From UBA8828 sp964510855 (GTDB lineage Bacteria > Verrucomicrobiota > Verrucomicrobiia > Opitutales > UBA953): DNA of 46,015 nucleotides. Below are positions 1 through 9,900 of the stretch, in pieces (position 1 is the stretch's first letter; each line of letters opens with the position of its first letter). The stretch spans positions 1 through 46,015 of the forward strand of contig CAZEDB010000013.1 in the NCBI GenBank assembly GCA_964510855.1, written 5' to 3'. The notes below the pieces were generated by a model. That model was not told where the DNA came from, made no database searches, and saw nothing but the letters and a program-made list of their open reading frames with translations. The position numbers and the translations under genes were made by a program.

Positions 1-42
1 GGAGTGATCTTTCATCTGAAGTCTTTCATCTGAAATCTACCC
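1..42 (-). repeat. Heptad-periodic repeat after the YcfL-like stop codon
   Basis: Read on the minus strand, the 42 bases after the TAG stop of the YcfL-like gene are exactly six sevens, and GAT or GAC recurs every seven bases. The clearest part is a 14-base unit, TTCAGATGAAAGA plus one base, present twice. The unit differs from the GRGATKA arrays elsewhere in this window but shares the seven-base phase and the position directly behind a stop codon. The window may begin here because an assembly broke in the repeat. Confidence 0.55.
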
Positions 43-465
43 CTAGCGTACCGCTTTGGCGCCGTGGATTTCTGTCAGTTGGAAGCGATACTTAACGGCC
101 TTGGGCGAAGTGGCGACTGCGACCACAGTTTCGTAGCCTAACGCAGGCACCGTAATGGTACGCGCGACCACGACATTACCTTGAATGGGGAAGCCATCTT
201 TATCCAGCCACTCAATGCTCCAATTCAGCGGTTGAGCGGTACGGGTAGCATTGGCGAGCAAGAGACTGACTTTAGTTGAGGTGCCGTCTTCAGCCACGCC
301 GACTTTGACTTCGGTAGGGCGGGCACTGTCTGCAAAGGTGGGGTTGGTCGCGACAATCACGAAGCCAGCTTCATTGTCGAAAGCGACAATTTGAGTGGCC
401 TGGTTGGACGACGTAGCACAGCCCGTTAAGAGGGCAATCGAGAGGAGGGAGAGCAGCGTTTTCAT
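43..465 (-). CDS. YcfL-like (DUF1425) lipoprotein
   Basis: This 140-residue protein begins with a lipoprotein signal peptide ending in the lipobox LTGC, with Cys16 as the lipidated residue. The rest is a compact beta-rich domain resembling the YcfL/DUF1425 family of small envelope lipoproteins, whose function is not firmly known. The chosen ATG overlaps the stop of the upstream gene in the arrangement TAATG, which suggests translational coupling; a longer reading back to 657 would add 64 residues with no signal peptide and lie inside the neighbour. It is the last gene of a three-gene operon. Family assignment rests on length, lipobox and gene order; a generic periplasmic lipoprotein is the alternative. 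Confidence 0.75.
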   Translation of the reverse strand: MKTLLSLLSIALLTGCATSSNQATQIVAFDNEAGFVIVATNPTFADSARPTEVKVGVAEDGTSTKVSLLLANATRTAQPLNWSIEWLDKDGFPIQGNVVVARTITVPALGYETVVAVATSPKAVKYRFQLTEIHGAKAVR

Positions 466-1895
466 TAGGGTTGGAGTATGCAGGTGCGAATAGAGGGTGC
501 AACGCCGGATGCAACCGAACGGACGGTAATCAGGACGGCGCGCGCGGGGGGTAGGGCGATCGATGGCCCAGCTTGGCCTTCGGCGGTCAGGGTTAAGGTG
601 CTTCCACGAGGAACGTCGCCCCGCTGGAGTCGGTAGACCGAGGGCAGGGCTGACCAATGACGAAGGTCGGCCTGCGCGGACGCGGTATAGACATTGGTTG
701 CCACTAAGGTAGCCAACATCATGAGCTGTGCCCCAGTGTTATCACTATTTTGACGGGCGTATTCCTGGGCGGCTTTATTAGCGATGTAAGCGGCAATCGC
801 TTTGACGGTGGCGGAAGCAATGGCGCGATTACGTACTACCGGCCATTCTTCGCGGAATTCTGCGAGTACCATCGCATCAACACTACCTAACAAGTTGGCA
901 TCAGGGAGTTGGCCTTCGCTCCAAGAAACTTTAAGCGGGCTAGGGGTGCCTCCTGCGGGAGCAACCGCTGGGAAGGAAATGCCCACAATGGGTGCCGCCG
1001 AATCTGCAAAGATAAGCGGCAAGCTGATGCGCTCTTCGCGCCAGCGAGGCGCACTCCCTGCTTCGTGCAAAACATAGACTAAGGTCCGTCCGGCACCTGG
1101 GTCGGGTCGACCCGTACCTGCTTCCGCTAACGCTAAGTCGGCTGCGACGACTTGGGAGCCTGCCGCTGCCGCCGCCATCTGGAGGGATTTGCGTGCCCGC
1201 TCTAAATCGGCTGGGCCTTCGGCGGTATGGAGTAAGAAGAGACCATTAAGCCAGGTCGCAACCGGGTTAACCAGTCCTGCATAAGTAGGTAGGCCAGAAA
1301 ATTCTCCCGTCGCAGCTCGTTCAGCATTGAGCACGTCGTTGCTGCCTAAGCGCGAGCGAAACTCGCTATCTTCACTGGCGGCTGCATCACCTTCTTCGCG
1401 TGCGATGGCTAGCCGCCGGTCAGCAATCCGGCGAGCATCGTCGATCCGGAACATGGCGCGATTGAGTGCAACGCGCGCGCGATCGGCTTCACCTAATTCG
1501 AGATAGCAAAGAGCGAGCTGAGTCGCGGAGAGCGTGCGATCAAGATTTCGTCCGCGATAATCGAGGGCGTAAGGATTACTTAGAGTACTGATGCCTTCAC
1601 CGCTCAAGGAAATCTCGGGTGCTGCATCGATACCATCGAGTAATGTCTCAGCCCGCTCAAAGGCAGCTACCGCCGCAGGGATATTGCCCGCTGCGCGCTG
1701 GGCTGCGGCTTCCTCTAGGGTCCAAAGCAGTTGCGAGGCGCCTCCCTCGGCTGCGGCTTGTGAGGCTTGGGCAGCAGCTCCAATGAAATCACCCGTTTCA
1801 TGCGCCGCTCTAAATGCGGCATTGCTGGCAGGGTAATCGGAAATACAGCCCGTAAGGCCAGCAGCTATCGCTACAATTAAAAGTCGGGTAGACAC
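465..1895 (-). CDS. COG3014-like TPR lipoprotein
   Basis: The GTG start is four bases after the upstream stop and gives a 476-residue protein with a signal peptide and the lipobox LTGC (Cys17). A longer reading would bury this signal behind 41 extra residues. The N-terminal half is alanine-rich and helical, with TPR-like segments (for example LALCYLELGEADRARVALNRA). The C-terminal half contains VLHEAGSAP and ADLRHWSALPSVY, followed by RGDVPRGS, which match the pattern I know from COG3014, an uncharacterised family often found with YcfL and the PBP1b activator LpoB. A role in envelope or peptidoglycan maintenance is inference from this neighbourhood. Confidence 0.7.
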   Translation of the reverse strand: MSTRLLIVAIAAGLTGCISDYPASNAAFRAAHETGDFIGAAAQASQAAAEGGASQLLWTLEEAAAQRAAGNIPAAVAAFERAETLLDGIDAAPEISLSGEGISTLSNPYALDYRGRNLDRTLSATQLALCYLELGEADRARVALNRAMFRIDDARRIADRRLAIAREEGDAAASEDSEFRSRLGSNDVLNAERAATGEFSGLPTYAGLVNPVATWLNGLFLLHTAEGPADLERARKSLQMAAAAAGSQVVAADLALAEAGTGRPDPGAGRTLVYVLHEAGSAPRWREERISLPLIFADSAAPIVGISFPAVAPAGGTPSPLKVSWSEGQLPDANLLGSVDAMVLAEFREEWPVVRNRAIASATVKAIAAYIANKAAQEYARQNSDNTGAQLMMLATLVATNVYTASAQADLRHWSALPSVYRLQRGDVPRGSTLTLTAEGQAGPSIALPPARAVLITVRSVASGVAPSIRTCILQP

Positions 1896-1899
1896 AGGC

Positions 1900-2892
1900 T
1901 TAGCGAATAGGAGCGATGACCGTCTCGGGGAGTTCTTTAGCGTCGACCTTAACATCGACTTTAAAGCCGCTCGCACGGAGGGCTGCAGCGGCACCGCGCA
2001 CGCGCTCAACTTCAGCATCGGCTAATTTAGCGCCGTTCGTCAGGTTGAGTAAAAATTCTGTGTGGCCGCGTAGGCGCGCGAGCGATTCGGTGGTGGGTGT
2101 GGCTGCGACTTCAAGCACGAGGCCATCGCGTAGTTCGACTTTACGCGTCCAGACCTCAAAGCCGGCACGACGTACCGTGACCTCGCGAATACCTGGGGCG
2201 ACTTGTAGGGCTGCATCTCCCGCACTGCCTTGAGTGACGCCATCGATTTCAAGCGTGAAGCCGGTAAGGGCAGGGCGCAGGGTCGATTCCGAGCGGGTGA
2301 CGCGTCCTTCGGCATCTAAGGCTATGTCGGGCAAGGCTAAGCCATCCGCAACCAGTCGGAAGGTGACGGCAGCACTTGCCGCGGGGCGTGCTGGGGCGGC
2401 GCCGAGTTTCGCTACGAGTTCAGCAGTGAGGGCTTTGGCGACGGTTTCCGCTAAGCGGTCCGCTTGTTCGTCTTCGGTTAAGGTGGCGTCGACCACACTC
2501 ATTTCAGTGGCGCGCCCTGAACCAATCGCTGCGAGGTCGCCTGCGAGTGAGGTTGCACTCCACGTTGCGGTGGCGGTTAGACGTCGACGGTCTTGTCCAA
2601 ACGCTTGGAAATTCGCCCGAGCCAAACTGACCACGCGTACTTCGACTAACATCGCTGCGCCGCGAGCGCGCGCCTGGCGTTGTTGTTCTTCCGGATTGTT
2701 TAAGGGCTCAGCTCGCGTAGCGGCGATACCCGCGGCAACCACTTCACCTTCTAGGCGTGGGGTTAAGAGTTGAGCAAAACTTGCGGTCTCGGCATTGCTA
2801 GCGCGCGTGACGACTACAGCCGAGCGCGAAGCTTGCGCACTTACGAGTGCAGCGGCTAACAGGGGAATGAGGGTGAAGAGGCAGCGGCGCAT
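1900..2892 (-). CDS. Secreted protein, possibly LpoB-like, with PEGA-like segment
   Basis: The 330-residue protein starts with a cleavable signal peptide (MRRCLFTLIPLLAAALVSAQA). It has no lipobox. Residues of about 25-165 form an alpha/beta segment with an internal alternation like the LpoB/CsgG fold (VVVTRAS, LVEVRVVSL), and the segment around residues 175-260 reads like a PEGA-type beta domain (VAPGIREVTVRRAGFEVW). It is first in the operon with a COG3014-like and a YcfL-like lipoprotein, a combination in which an LpoB-type activator of a bifunctional penicillin-binding protein is expected. That placement supports the call more than sequence does, so it remains tentative. Confidence 0.5.
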   Translation of the reverse strand: MRRCLFTLIPLLAAALVSAQASRSAVVVTRASNAETASFAQLLTPRLEGEVVAAGIAATRAEPLNNPEEQQRQARARGAAMLVEVRVVSLARANFQAFGQDRRRLTATATWSATSLAGDLAAIGSGRATEMSVVDATLTEDEQADRLAETVAKALTAELVAKLGAAPARPAASAAVTFRLVADGLALPDIALDAEGRVTRSESTLRPALTGFTLEIDGVTQGSAGDAALQVAPGIREVTVRRAGFEVWTRKVELRDGLVLEVAATPTTESLARLRGHTEFLLNLTNGAKLADAEVERVRGAAAALRASGFKVDVKVDAKELPETVIAPIR

Positions 2893-2940
2893 ATTTAATC
2901 TAGTTTTGATTTCAGGTGTTCAAAAGCAATACGGTAAGGT

Positions 2941-3387
2941 TTAGGCGTAGGGGTCATCGTAGTCGCGATCGCGCTTACCGGCATAAGGGTCATGCAGGGG
3001 GTCGTTCTCAGGGTGTCGACGTGGATTGCGACCTTCTAAAATCGCACCAATCAGCCCGCCGATCATCAAAACAAAAATCCAGGTGAAGATTTTGGAGATA
3101 GAGCCGAAGAAGCCTAGGGTCGGCTCTGGTTCCTCGGTGGGCTTGGCCTGGATATCTGCGGAACGCGCGCTAGGTGCTGCCGTGGGTCGGTTTCCGCTTA
3201 ATTCCATGAGTTCACTTAAGAGCATCCAGCGACCCACTCCCGGTGCCCAAACGTGATCGGTGCGGAGAAACTGACCTAGGCGTAGGTTGTCCTTAATTTC
3301 TATGCGGGTAAAATCCCCTATTATTTCACCTGCTCGCGCTACCTTATGCAGAGCCTCGGGTGGCGAGTTTTCAGTATTTTCTCCCAT
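2941..3387 (-). CDS. Small single-span membrane protein
   Basis: I do not recognise a named family for this 148-residue protein. Residues 20-62 form a small soluble domain ending in GRWMLLSEL, which is reminiscent of the end of GYF_2/DUF4339-type domains in Gram-negative membrane proteins. Residues 93-118 are one hydrophobic span. The C-terminus is short, charged and rich in Asp, Arg and Tyr (DYDDPYA). It lies 48 bases upstream of the lipoprotein operon on the same strand and may be its first gene; it diverges from the next small gene. Confidence 0.6.
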   Translation of the reverse strand: MGENTENSPPEALHKVARAGEIIGDFTRIEIKDNLRLGQFLRTDHVWAPGVGRWMLLSELMELSGNRPTAAPSARSADIQAKPTEEPEPTLGFFGSISKIFTWIFVLMIGGLIGAILEGRNPRRHPENDPLHDPYAGKRDRDYDDPYA

Positions 3388-3439
3388 AACTTAAGTTTTG
3401 TATTGGAATTCTTATTGCTTAAGAGTGCAAGTGTTAGTG

Positions 3440-3787
3440 ATGGAGCCCGAAGAGACCTTTCCCGACCTACGTGACAAACCTGAGACCAAGGAATGTCGCG
3501 AGGAGCGTGCTCGGATTCAGCCTTTTCGGGTTGAAGCCTGGACGCCCGATCAAGTCTACCCGCATCTGCGTTCCGTCACCCCCGCCGATTTTAGCAATCC
3601 AGCCGTCCTATTGCTTTTGCGCGACGACCGGGGCCGTTACGGCATTTACGATTCAGCGGTTTTAAAGCGTGCCCCTTCCCATAGGTGTCAACAGCTCGTG
3701 GGGGTTGTGGACCGTGCTACATTAGAGGCTTTAGATGTTAGCCAAGGGGTGCCTTTCCCCGTTCTTCGCGCGCAGCCTCGGAGTTGA
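3440..3787 (+). CDS. Hypothetical protein, 115 aa
   Basis: No family is recognised. The ATG at 3440 is preferred over an in-frame TTG at 3398 because the extra 14 residues look like intergenic translation. The product is soluble, acidic at the N-terminus, and the middle (LLLLRDDRGRYGIYD) has the look of a small alpha/beta domain. It is transcribed divergently from the membrane protein gene, sharing a spacer of about 50 bases. A real gene is likely because its boundaries fit the neighbours, but nothing points to a function. Confidence 0.5.
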   Translation: MEPEETFPDLRDKPETKECREERARIQPFRVEAWTPDQVYPHLRSVTPADFSNPAVLLLLRDDRGRYGIYDSAVLKRAPSHRCQQLVGVVDRATLEALDVSQGVPFPVLRAQPRS

Positions 3788-3835
3788 GTGCCTGGGGCCG
3801 ATTTAGATTTAGTGAGACCTTGTCGCCGCTTTCGT

Positions 3836-3854
3836 TTTGAAGAATTTCTTCAAA
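3836..3854. promoter_or_regulatory. Perfect 19-bp palindrome, operator-like
   Basis: TTTGAAGAATTTCTTCAAA is a perfect inverted repeat with two nine-base arms around one central base. It sits 112 bases upstream of the autotransporter start and just before two DnaA-box-like sites. There is no U-tract after it, so a dimeric regulator site is a better reading than a terminator. Confidence 0.5.
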
Positions 3855-3880
3855 CCCTAGGCATTTAAAGGGGTTCAGAG

Positions 3881-3900
3881 TTATACACAGGTTATTCACA
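3881..3900 (+). promoter_or_regulatory. Two DnaA-box-like sites in tandem
   Basis: TTATACACA (3881-3889) and TTATTCACA (3892-3900) each differ by one base from the consensus DnaA box TTATCCACA. Their starts are 11 bases apart in the same orientation. They lie 66 bases upstream of the autotransporter start. The same core pair, in the other orientation, precedes gyrB. Confidence 0.55.
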
Positions 3901-3930
3901 ACGGGCACTTTGCTGTCGCACGATGCCTTT

Positions 3931-3960
3931 AGGTATGTCCTTTTAGCCGACTTCATACCT
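3931..3960 (+). promoter_or_regulatory. Inverted repeat just before the autotransporter start
   Basis: AGGTATG (3931-3937) and CATACCT (3954-3960) are perfect complements separated by 16 bases, ending six bases before the ATG. In the mRNA this would be a hairpin at the ribosome-binding site; no Shine-Dalgarno sequence is evident next to the ATG. Confidence 0.35.
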
Positions 3961-3966
3961 CACACA

Positions 3967-6900
3967 ATGACTACCCGTACTCGTTCGTCCATCGGCCGCG
4001 CTCTCCTTATTGCTGCCGCCGTACCTGCTGCTTTGTCAGCCCAGACTCTTACCATCTTCGATGGCGATGAAGTCGATAACATCATGCTTTTCGAAGGTTC
4101 AGCAACCTACGGCAGCGCAGGTACTGATACGGTTTACACCAACTTCTTTACTGAAGGTGGTGCCGGTTCAGGTGGTGGTGCAGGCTTTGGTGGCGTTTTC
4201 TTTGTTAATACGGGCGCCTCACTGACTTTAAATAACGTCTCCTTCAAATCCAATACCGTCAAGGGGGGTGAAGGTGGCAGCCCTCCTCCTGCATCCGTGG
4301 GTGGCTTCGTACTTGCAGTTACTGAGCGTACCACCTCGGTCGCCAAAGTCCCCGATCTTACCGCAACCCCCACCATCATTGGTTCCTATGGTGATGGCGA
4401 AGGCTACTCCATCGCTTCCGTCGATCTCGGTTTCGTTTCGCCAACCTATAAGGCAGGATTTGCTGCCGCCATTGAAGGTACCACCGGTGTTTCATCAATT
4501 CAGAGCATCAGCGGTACAACTGTTACCTTGGCTCAGCCTTTAGAAGTTAAAGAGAGCGCAATTTACAACGCGCCTGCCCTCATCGCCTACACGGGCGGCA
4601 CCGATGAGATTTCTGTTAGCTTGTTCACCGACGAAGAAGCGGAAAATGGTAAAGAGCTCAGCGAGAATCTGTTTATCGGCCGCGTTCTGGTTGGTACTGG
4701 TATCGCCCCTGGCACCAAGATTCTTGAGACCACCATTAACAACGCCGGTCGTGTGACCGCTATTAAGCTCTCTAAGCCCACGCTCGCTGCGGGTACGGGC
4801 TTTGATATTCTCAAAGTTGAAGGCTTCACCGGTGCGCAATTCGCGGCGGTAAGTGATACCGAGATCGTAGCCAACGCTTCAGGTCTCGGCCTGGTCGCTG
4901 GCATGATCGTGAGCGGCGACGGGATTCCCGAAGGCACCACGGTTGTGAGCGTCACGCCGATCAGTGGCTCGAGTAACTCGACGATTGTTTTCTCTAATCC
5001 TATCAATGACGGCGCTAGCACCCTCGGCTTCAAGGGGACCTTGCCTGTCATCGAGCCTAATGGCGACAACTACAATGTCATTCGCCTCAGCGGCAGAGAC
5101 CCTCGCTTGCAAGTAGGTATGGGTATCAGCGGCGATGGTATTGCCCCTGGTACGACTGTGACGGCGATTGATGCGGCCAAGGGCACCATCACGCTCTCGC
5201 AAGACCTCCTTGATGATCCTGAAAAAGCAGGCTTCAAAATCATCCCTACTGAATTCGCAGTAAGTAACGTCACCAGCCAAGTTGGCGCCACGCTGACCAT
5301 GGTAAATGTTAAGGGTCTTGCTGCTAACATGGTGGTTAGCGGCGAGAACATTCCCGAAGGTACGACCATTGTCTCAATTGTCGGTAACGTTGTTACTCTC
5401 AGTGAAGCCCCCGAAGGCGATGTTGTAGGCCTGATCGCAAGTTCCCCTCTCGTCATCGGTGGCTCGCTCAACAACATGGTTTCTACCGGAACCAAGGGCG
5501 ATAACGGTCGTGATGGTATTAGCGGCCGTTCGGGCGCTGCCTTCTTACTCGAAGGTGAAGGTCAAGAAGGTACCAACGGTTACAATGCCTCAGACGGTAC
5601 CGGTGCTGCAGGTGGTAACGGCGGTAACGCCGGTAATGGTTCAAATGGTATGCCTTTCAACTGGGATCTTAATTGGGAAGTGACCTCGCTGAGCTTCGAC
5701 CTCGGCGTCACCATCGACGAAGCTATCTCGGCTGCAACTAACGTCGACGAGACCGATCCTTTTGCTCCTCACCCCGATCCTGACTTCGGTGAAATGCGCG
5801 TTAAGATTGCCGCTGCAGTCATCATCGCCACCGATCTAGGTATCGCGATAACGAGATTAACCGAGTGGGGTATTGACATGAATCGCGGCCTCGTGGCGCG
5901 CGGTGGTGCTGGTGGCGACGGTGGTGAAGGTGGTAACGGTGATGAATTCTTCGGCGGCGGCTCTGGTGGTGCTGGCGGTCGCGGTGGCGAAGGCGGTCTC
6001 TCCTTCACCGACGGCGGTGACGGCGGCTCGGGCGGTCTCGGCGGTCGCGGTGGCTTCGGCGCCGGCGGCGGTTCGGGAGGTGCAGCTGGCGAAGCTGGCA
6101 GCACCGGTCAAGGCACTGATGGTGACCGCGGCGACGGAGGTCGCGCAGGCTTCGGTGCTGGTGAAGGTAGCACCGGCGACGGCGAATTTGGCGGTGGCGG
6201 CTCCGGTTTCGGTGGCTCCATCTTCATTCGTACCGGCGGTACCGTTACGCTCACCGGTAATAGCGTCTTTGAAAACAACACCGTTCTCGGTGGTTCCTCC
6301 AACAACGGCGGCGAAGCTGGTCAAGCTGCAGGTACCGACATCTTCCTCATGAAGGGTGCCGACCTCTACTTTGCTCCTGGCGCCGGAAATACCATTCGCC
6401 TTGAGGGCACCATTGCCGACGACTCCTTAGCGAGCATCGAAGGCGGTTCGCCCGCTGCCGGATTTGGTGCAACCGTACGCTTCGGCGGCGGTGGCAAAAT
6501 TATCCTTAATGGCGAAAACACCTACTCCGGTCGCACCCAAATCGAAGGTGCAACCTTAGCCGTCGATGATGGCGTAGGCGTTAACAAGGATAGTCATATC
6601 TACTTCGCCGGTGCCGGTGTTGTCGGCACCCAAGGTGTTGGATCGCTTCTGAGCGGCTCTAACACTGGTTCATTCCTCACTTCGGGCCGCGTGGTTCGTC
6701 GTGCTGGAACCCTCCCTCACCAATTGAGCTGGGCAGGTGCAGGTGGCTTCGCTGCCGCAACTGAAGAAGATTTGATTCTCAACTTCGGCCAACTCGGTAG
6801 TTCCGCTGGCCAAGTGCTCAAGTGGAACACCTCAGCTATCAGTGATAACTCGGTTATCGTCTTCGGTTCGGAATACAGCCAGGGCACAGTCCGGTTGCTC

Positions 6901-9900
6901 AATTCCATCAACATGAACGAAAGCACCGGTAACTTTGCCGTGGTTGGAACCAAGCCCACTGGTGAAGATAGCCACGACGCTTCGCAGACGGCTTACCTGC
7001 AAGGTTTCCTCTACAATGGTTCCATCGAAGTCGGTTCAGCTGGCATGGATGGTCTCTTGATCATCACTGCACAAAATGAGCTTACGGGTGCGACCTTCCA
7101 CAGCGGTATCACCAGCGTGTTGGGTCGCCTCTTTAAGCCCGGCGAAGGCGGCAATCTGCTCATCACCAATAATGGTTCGGGAGCAGGTGAAGTCATTCTC
7201 TGGAATGATGAGCTCATCTTAAACGCTAACCTCGAAGGCGGAGCCACCCTCACGGCTGCTGGCGACGTCGGCCTCGTTGACTTGGTCAATGCTGGTACCG
7301 TCAACTTCGGTGGTAGCACGACCGCAAGAAGTGTCGTCAACAGTCTTGGTGGTTCAATCAAGGCGCTCGGCGGCTTGACTGTTTCTGCCGACGGTGAAGG
7401 CAGCGGCGGTACGATTCTTAACGGTGGTGGGGCTACCTTCACTCAAGGTTCGGATGTTTCGGCTACGTCGACCGTTACCAACAACGGTCAGTGGACCGTG
7501 GTCGGCAATCCTAACGATGGCTCACGCAAGTTGACTACCGACGAAGGTCTCTTCGGCACCGGTAATATCACGCTCGAGCGCGCCACTTATACCCTCAATG
7601 ATGAGTCGACGGTTACGGTTGATGCCAACCTCGAGCTCGAAGTCACCGCTGACGGCGAAGGCTACTACCAAGGTATCATTAGTGGTCCTGGTTCCTTCAC
7701 TAAGTCAGGCACCGGTGATCAAGAGTTAGCGGGTACCAACACCTTCGAAGGTGACCTCACGGTTGCTGCTGGAAATCTCCTCCTCACTGGCACCCAAGCC
7801 GATGCAGTTGATGTCTTAGTACGCTCAGGTGCTAACCTCACCTTTGCTATCCATGACAAGGTAGCTTCGGTAACGGTTGATAACGGCGGCTTCGTCTATC
7901 TCGATGCCAATATCGAAACTACTAATAGCTACACCACCAACGGTACCACCGTTGTGCTCGACTCGCGCACGCTTAAGACGGGCGGCGGTTTGGCAGGTTC
8001 GGGCTTAGTTTCGCTCACCGAAGTCGGCCAAGTACTTACCCTTGATCAAGCCGGTGCTTCAACCTTCTCCGGTAGTATCGCGGGTGTTGGCGGTCTCGTC
8101 AAAGACGGCGCTGGCAAGCTTACCCTCTCGGGTACAGCGGACAGCCTCGATCTCGGCGGTGGCGTCACCATCAACGCCGGTACCATTGCCCTCGACGGCG
8201 CAGGCATCCTCGATGCCTCGCTTGATATCGTCATCAACGTCAACGGTACCCTCGAACTCGTGAATGGTGATCAAGAAGCTAACTCGATTAGCGGTCTCGG
8301 CACTATCAACCTCGGCGACGGTAATACTCTTGAAGTTGCCATCGGTGGCGACTTCGAAGGTAACGTCATTGGTCAAGGTATCCTCAAGGTCGCAGGTGGT
8401 TCACTTAACGTGAACAATATCACTTCGACTTCGGGTACCTTCGATGTCGCTGATGGCGCTGAAACCAACATCGCTGAAGGCGGAACCCTTGAGTTCCCTG
8501 ATCTCACCGTCCAAGGCGGTGGTACCCTGCACTTAGGTGCAACCGGTAATGATCCAGGCACGGCCAATGTGAATGTATCAGGTACGGCCAACATTCTGGG
8601 TAACGTTACCGGTACTGGTTCGATTAACGGCAATGCGGTAACGCACTCGGGCGCTAACATCGCTCCCGGTAACTCGCCTGGTATCTTGAACTTCGCTGGC
8701 AACTTGACCGTGGGTTCGGGAACGAACTTCGACATCGAGCTCGAGGGCACTGCTGGCGCCGGTGTTAACCCAGGAGGCCACGACCAAATTCAGGTTGGTG
8801 GTAACCTCGAGATTGAAAGCGGTGATCCCCTCAATCTCAGCACGCTCACTATTCAACAGCTCTCAGGCTTCGAACTCAACCGTGGTCAGAAGTTGCAAAT
8901 CTTCAGCTTCACTCCCGGTCGCGTTAACGGCCAGTTCGACGAAGTCACGAGCGAGTTGACTCGCCCTGTCTTCTACAGCCTCGCGACAGGTAATGTCGTT
9001 GGCTACGGCAACGCAGGTCGCGCAGGTCTTCGCTCCTCGGTGGTTCGCAATGCAAACCAAGCTGAGATGTTTGATAAGGCGCTCGTACAAACTGCAGGTG
9101 GCGTTGATCAGGTCTACGGCGGTCGCCTCACCGAGGCTCTGGCTGAAAACCTCCAACTCGGCCGTTCGACCGATGCCGTCTTCGAGCGTTCAACCGCTGA
9201 GCGCCACGGTAGCATCTTGGCCCAAGCCCGTGCGACCTTGTTCGGTGCTGTTTCGGAACTCCCTCAATCGTCCACCCCTGCTGATGGTTGGGGCGTACGC
9301 TTCTCGGGTGGTAACCTCGACAGCGCTGGCAGCACCTTGGACTACTTGCCTTACAAGGTAGGTCGTAACACTGCTTCCGTGCACCACACCTCAACTCAAC
9401 CTCTCGGAACCCTCACGGTTTCCCTCGGGATTGAAGACGGTAAGGTCTCGGCTTCAGGCTACCGCGCCGACAGCACCGGTATCACGCTTGCCGCTGTCCT
9501 CCAGCACAAGATTGAGTCGGTTAAGGGTCTCGCCGTCGGTCTCCGCGCTGGCTTCTCACGTCTCGAAACCGACACCTCGCGTGATACCTTAGCTGCAGCC
9601 TCAACCGCTGATGGCATCGGTTCACAAACCGCTCTCATCGGTGCAGGTATCGGCTACCAGCGCGAGCATGGTGCGATCACCTACACGGCTGGTCTTGAGC
9701 TCTTGGCCTTCCGCGCCCGCGTGGATGGCTTCACGGAGAATAATACCAACTCCCTCGATTCCTTGACGGTTGGTCAGCAGGAAGACAACGGCTTCGCCGC
9801 GGTCGCTTCCATTGGCCTCTCCGGTAAAGTTACGGAGCGCTTAAGCCTCGGTGCAGACCTTCGTCTCACCAGCTTCGGTGGTCCTGAGCAGCACAACGTC

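Noticed and set aside
43..657. A 204-residue version of the YcfL-like protein
   Set aside because: The first 64 residues overlap the upstream lipoprotein gene and hide a clear signal peptide at 465.
5769..6324. Proline-rich and alanine/threonine-rich proteins on the minus strand or other frames
   Set aside because: They are the complement and frame shadows of the glycine-rich codons of the autotransporter.
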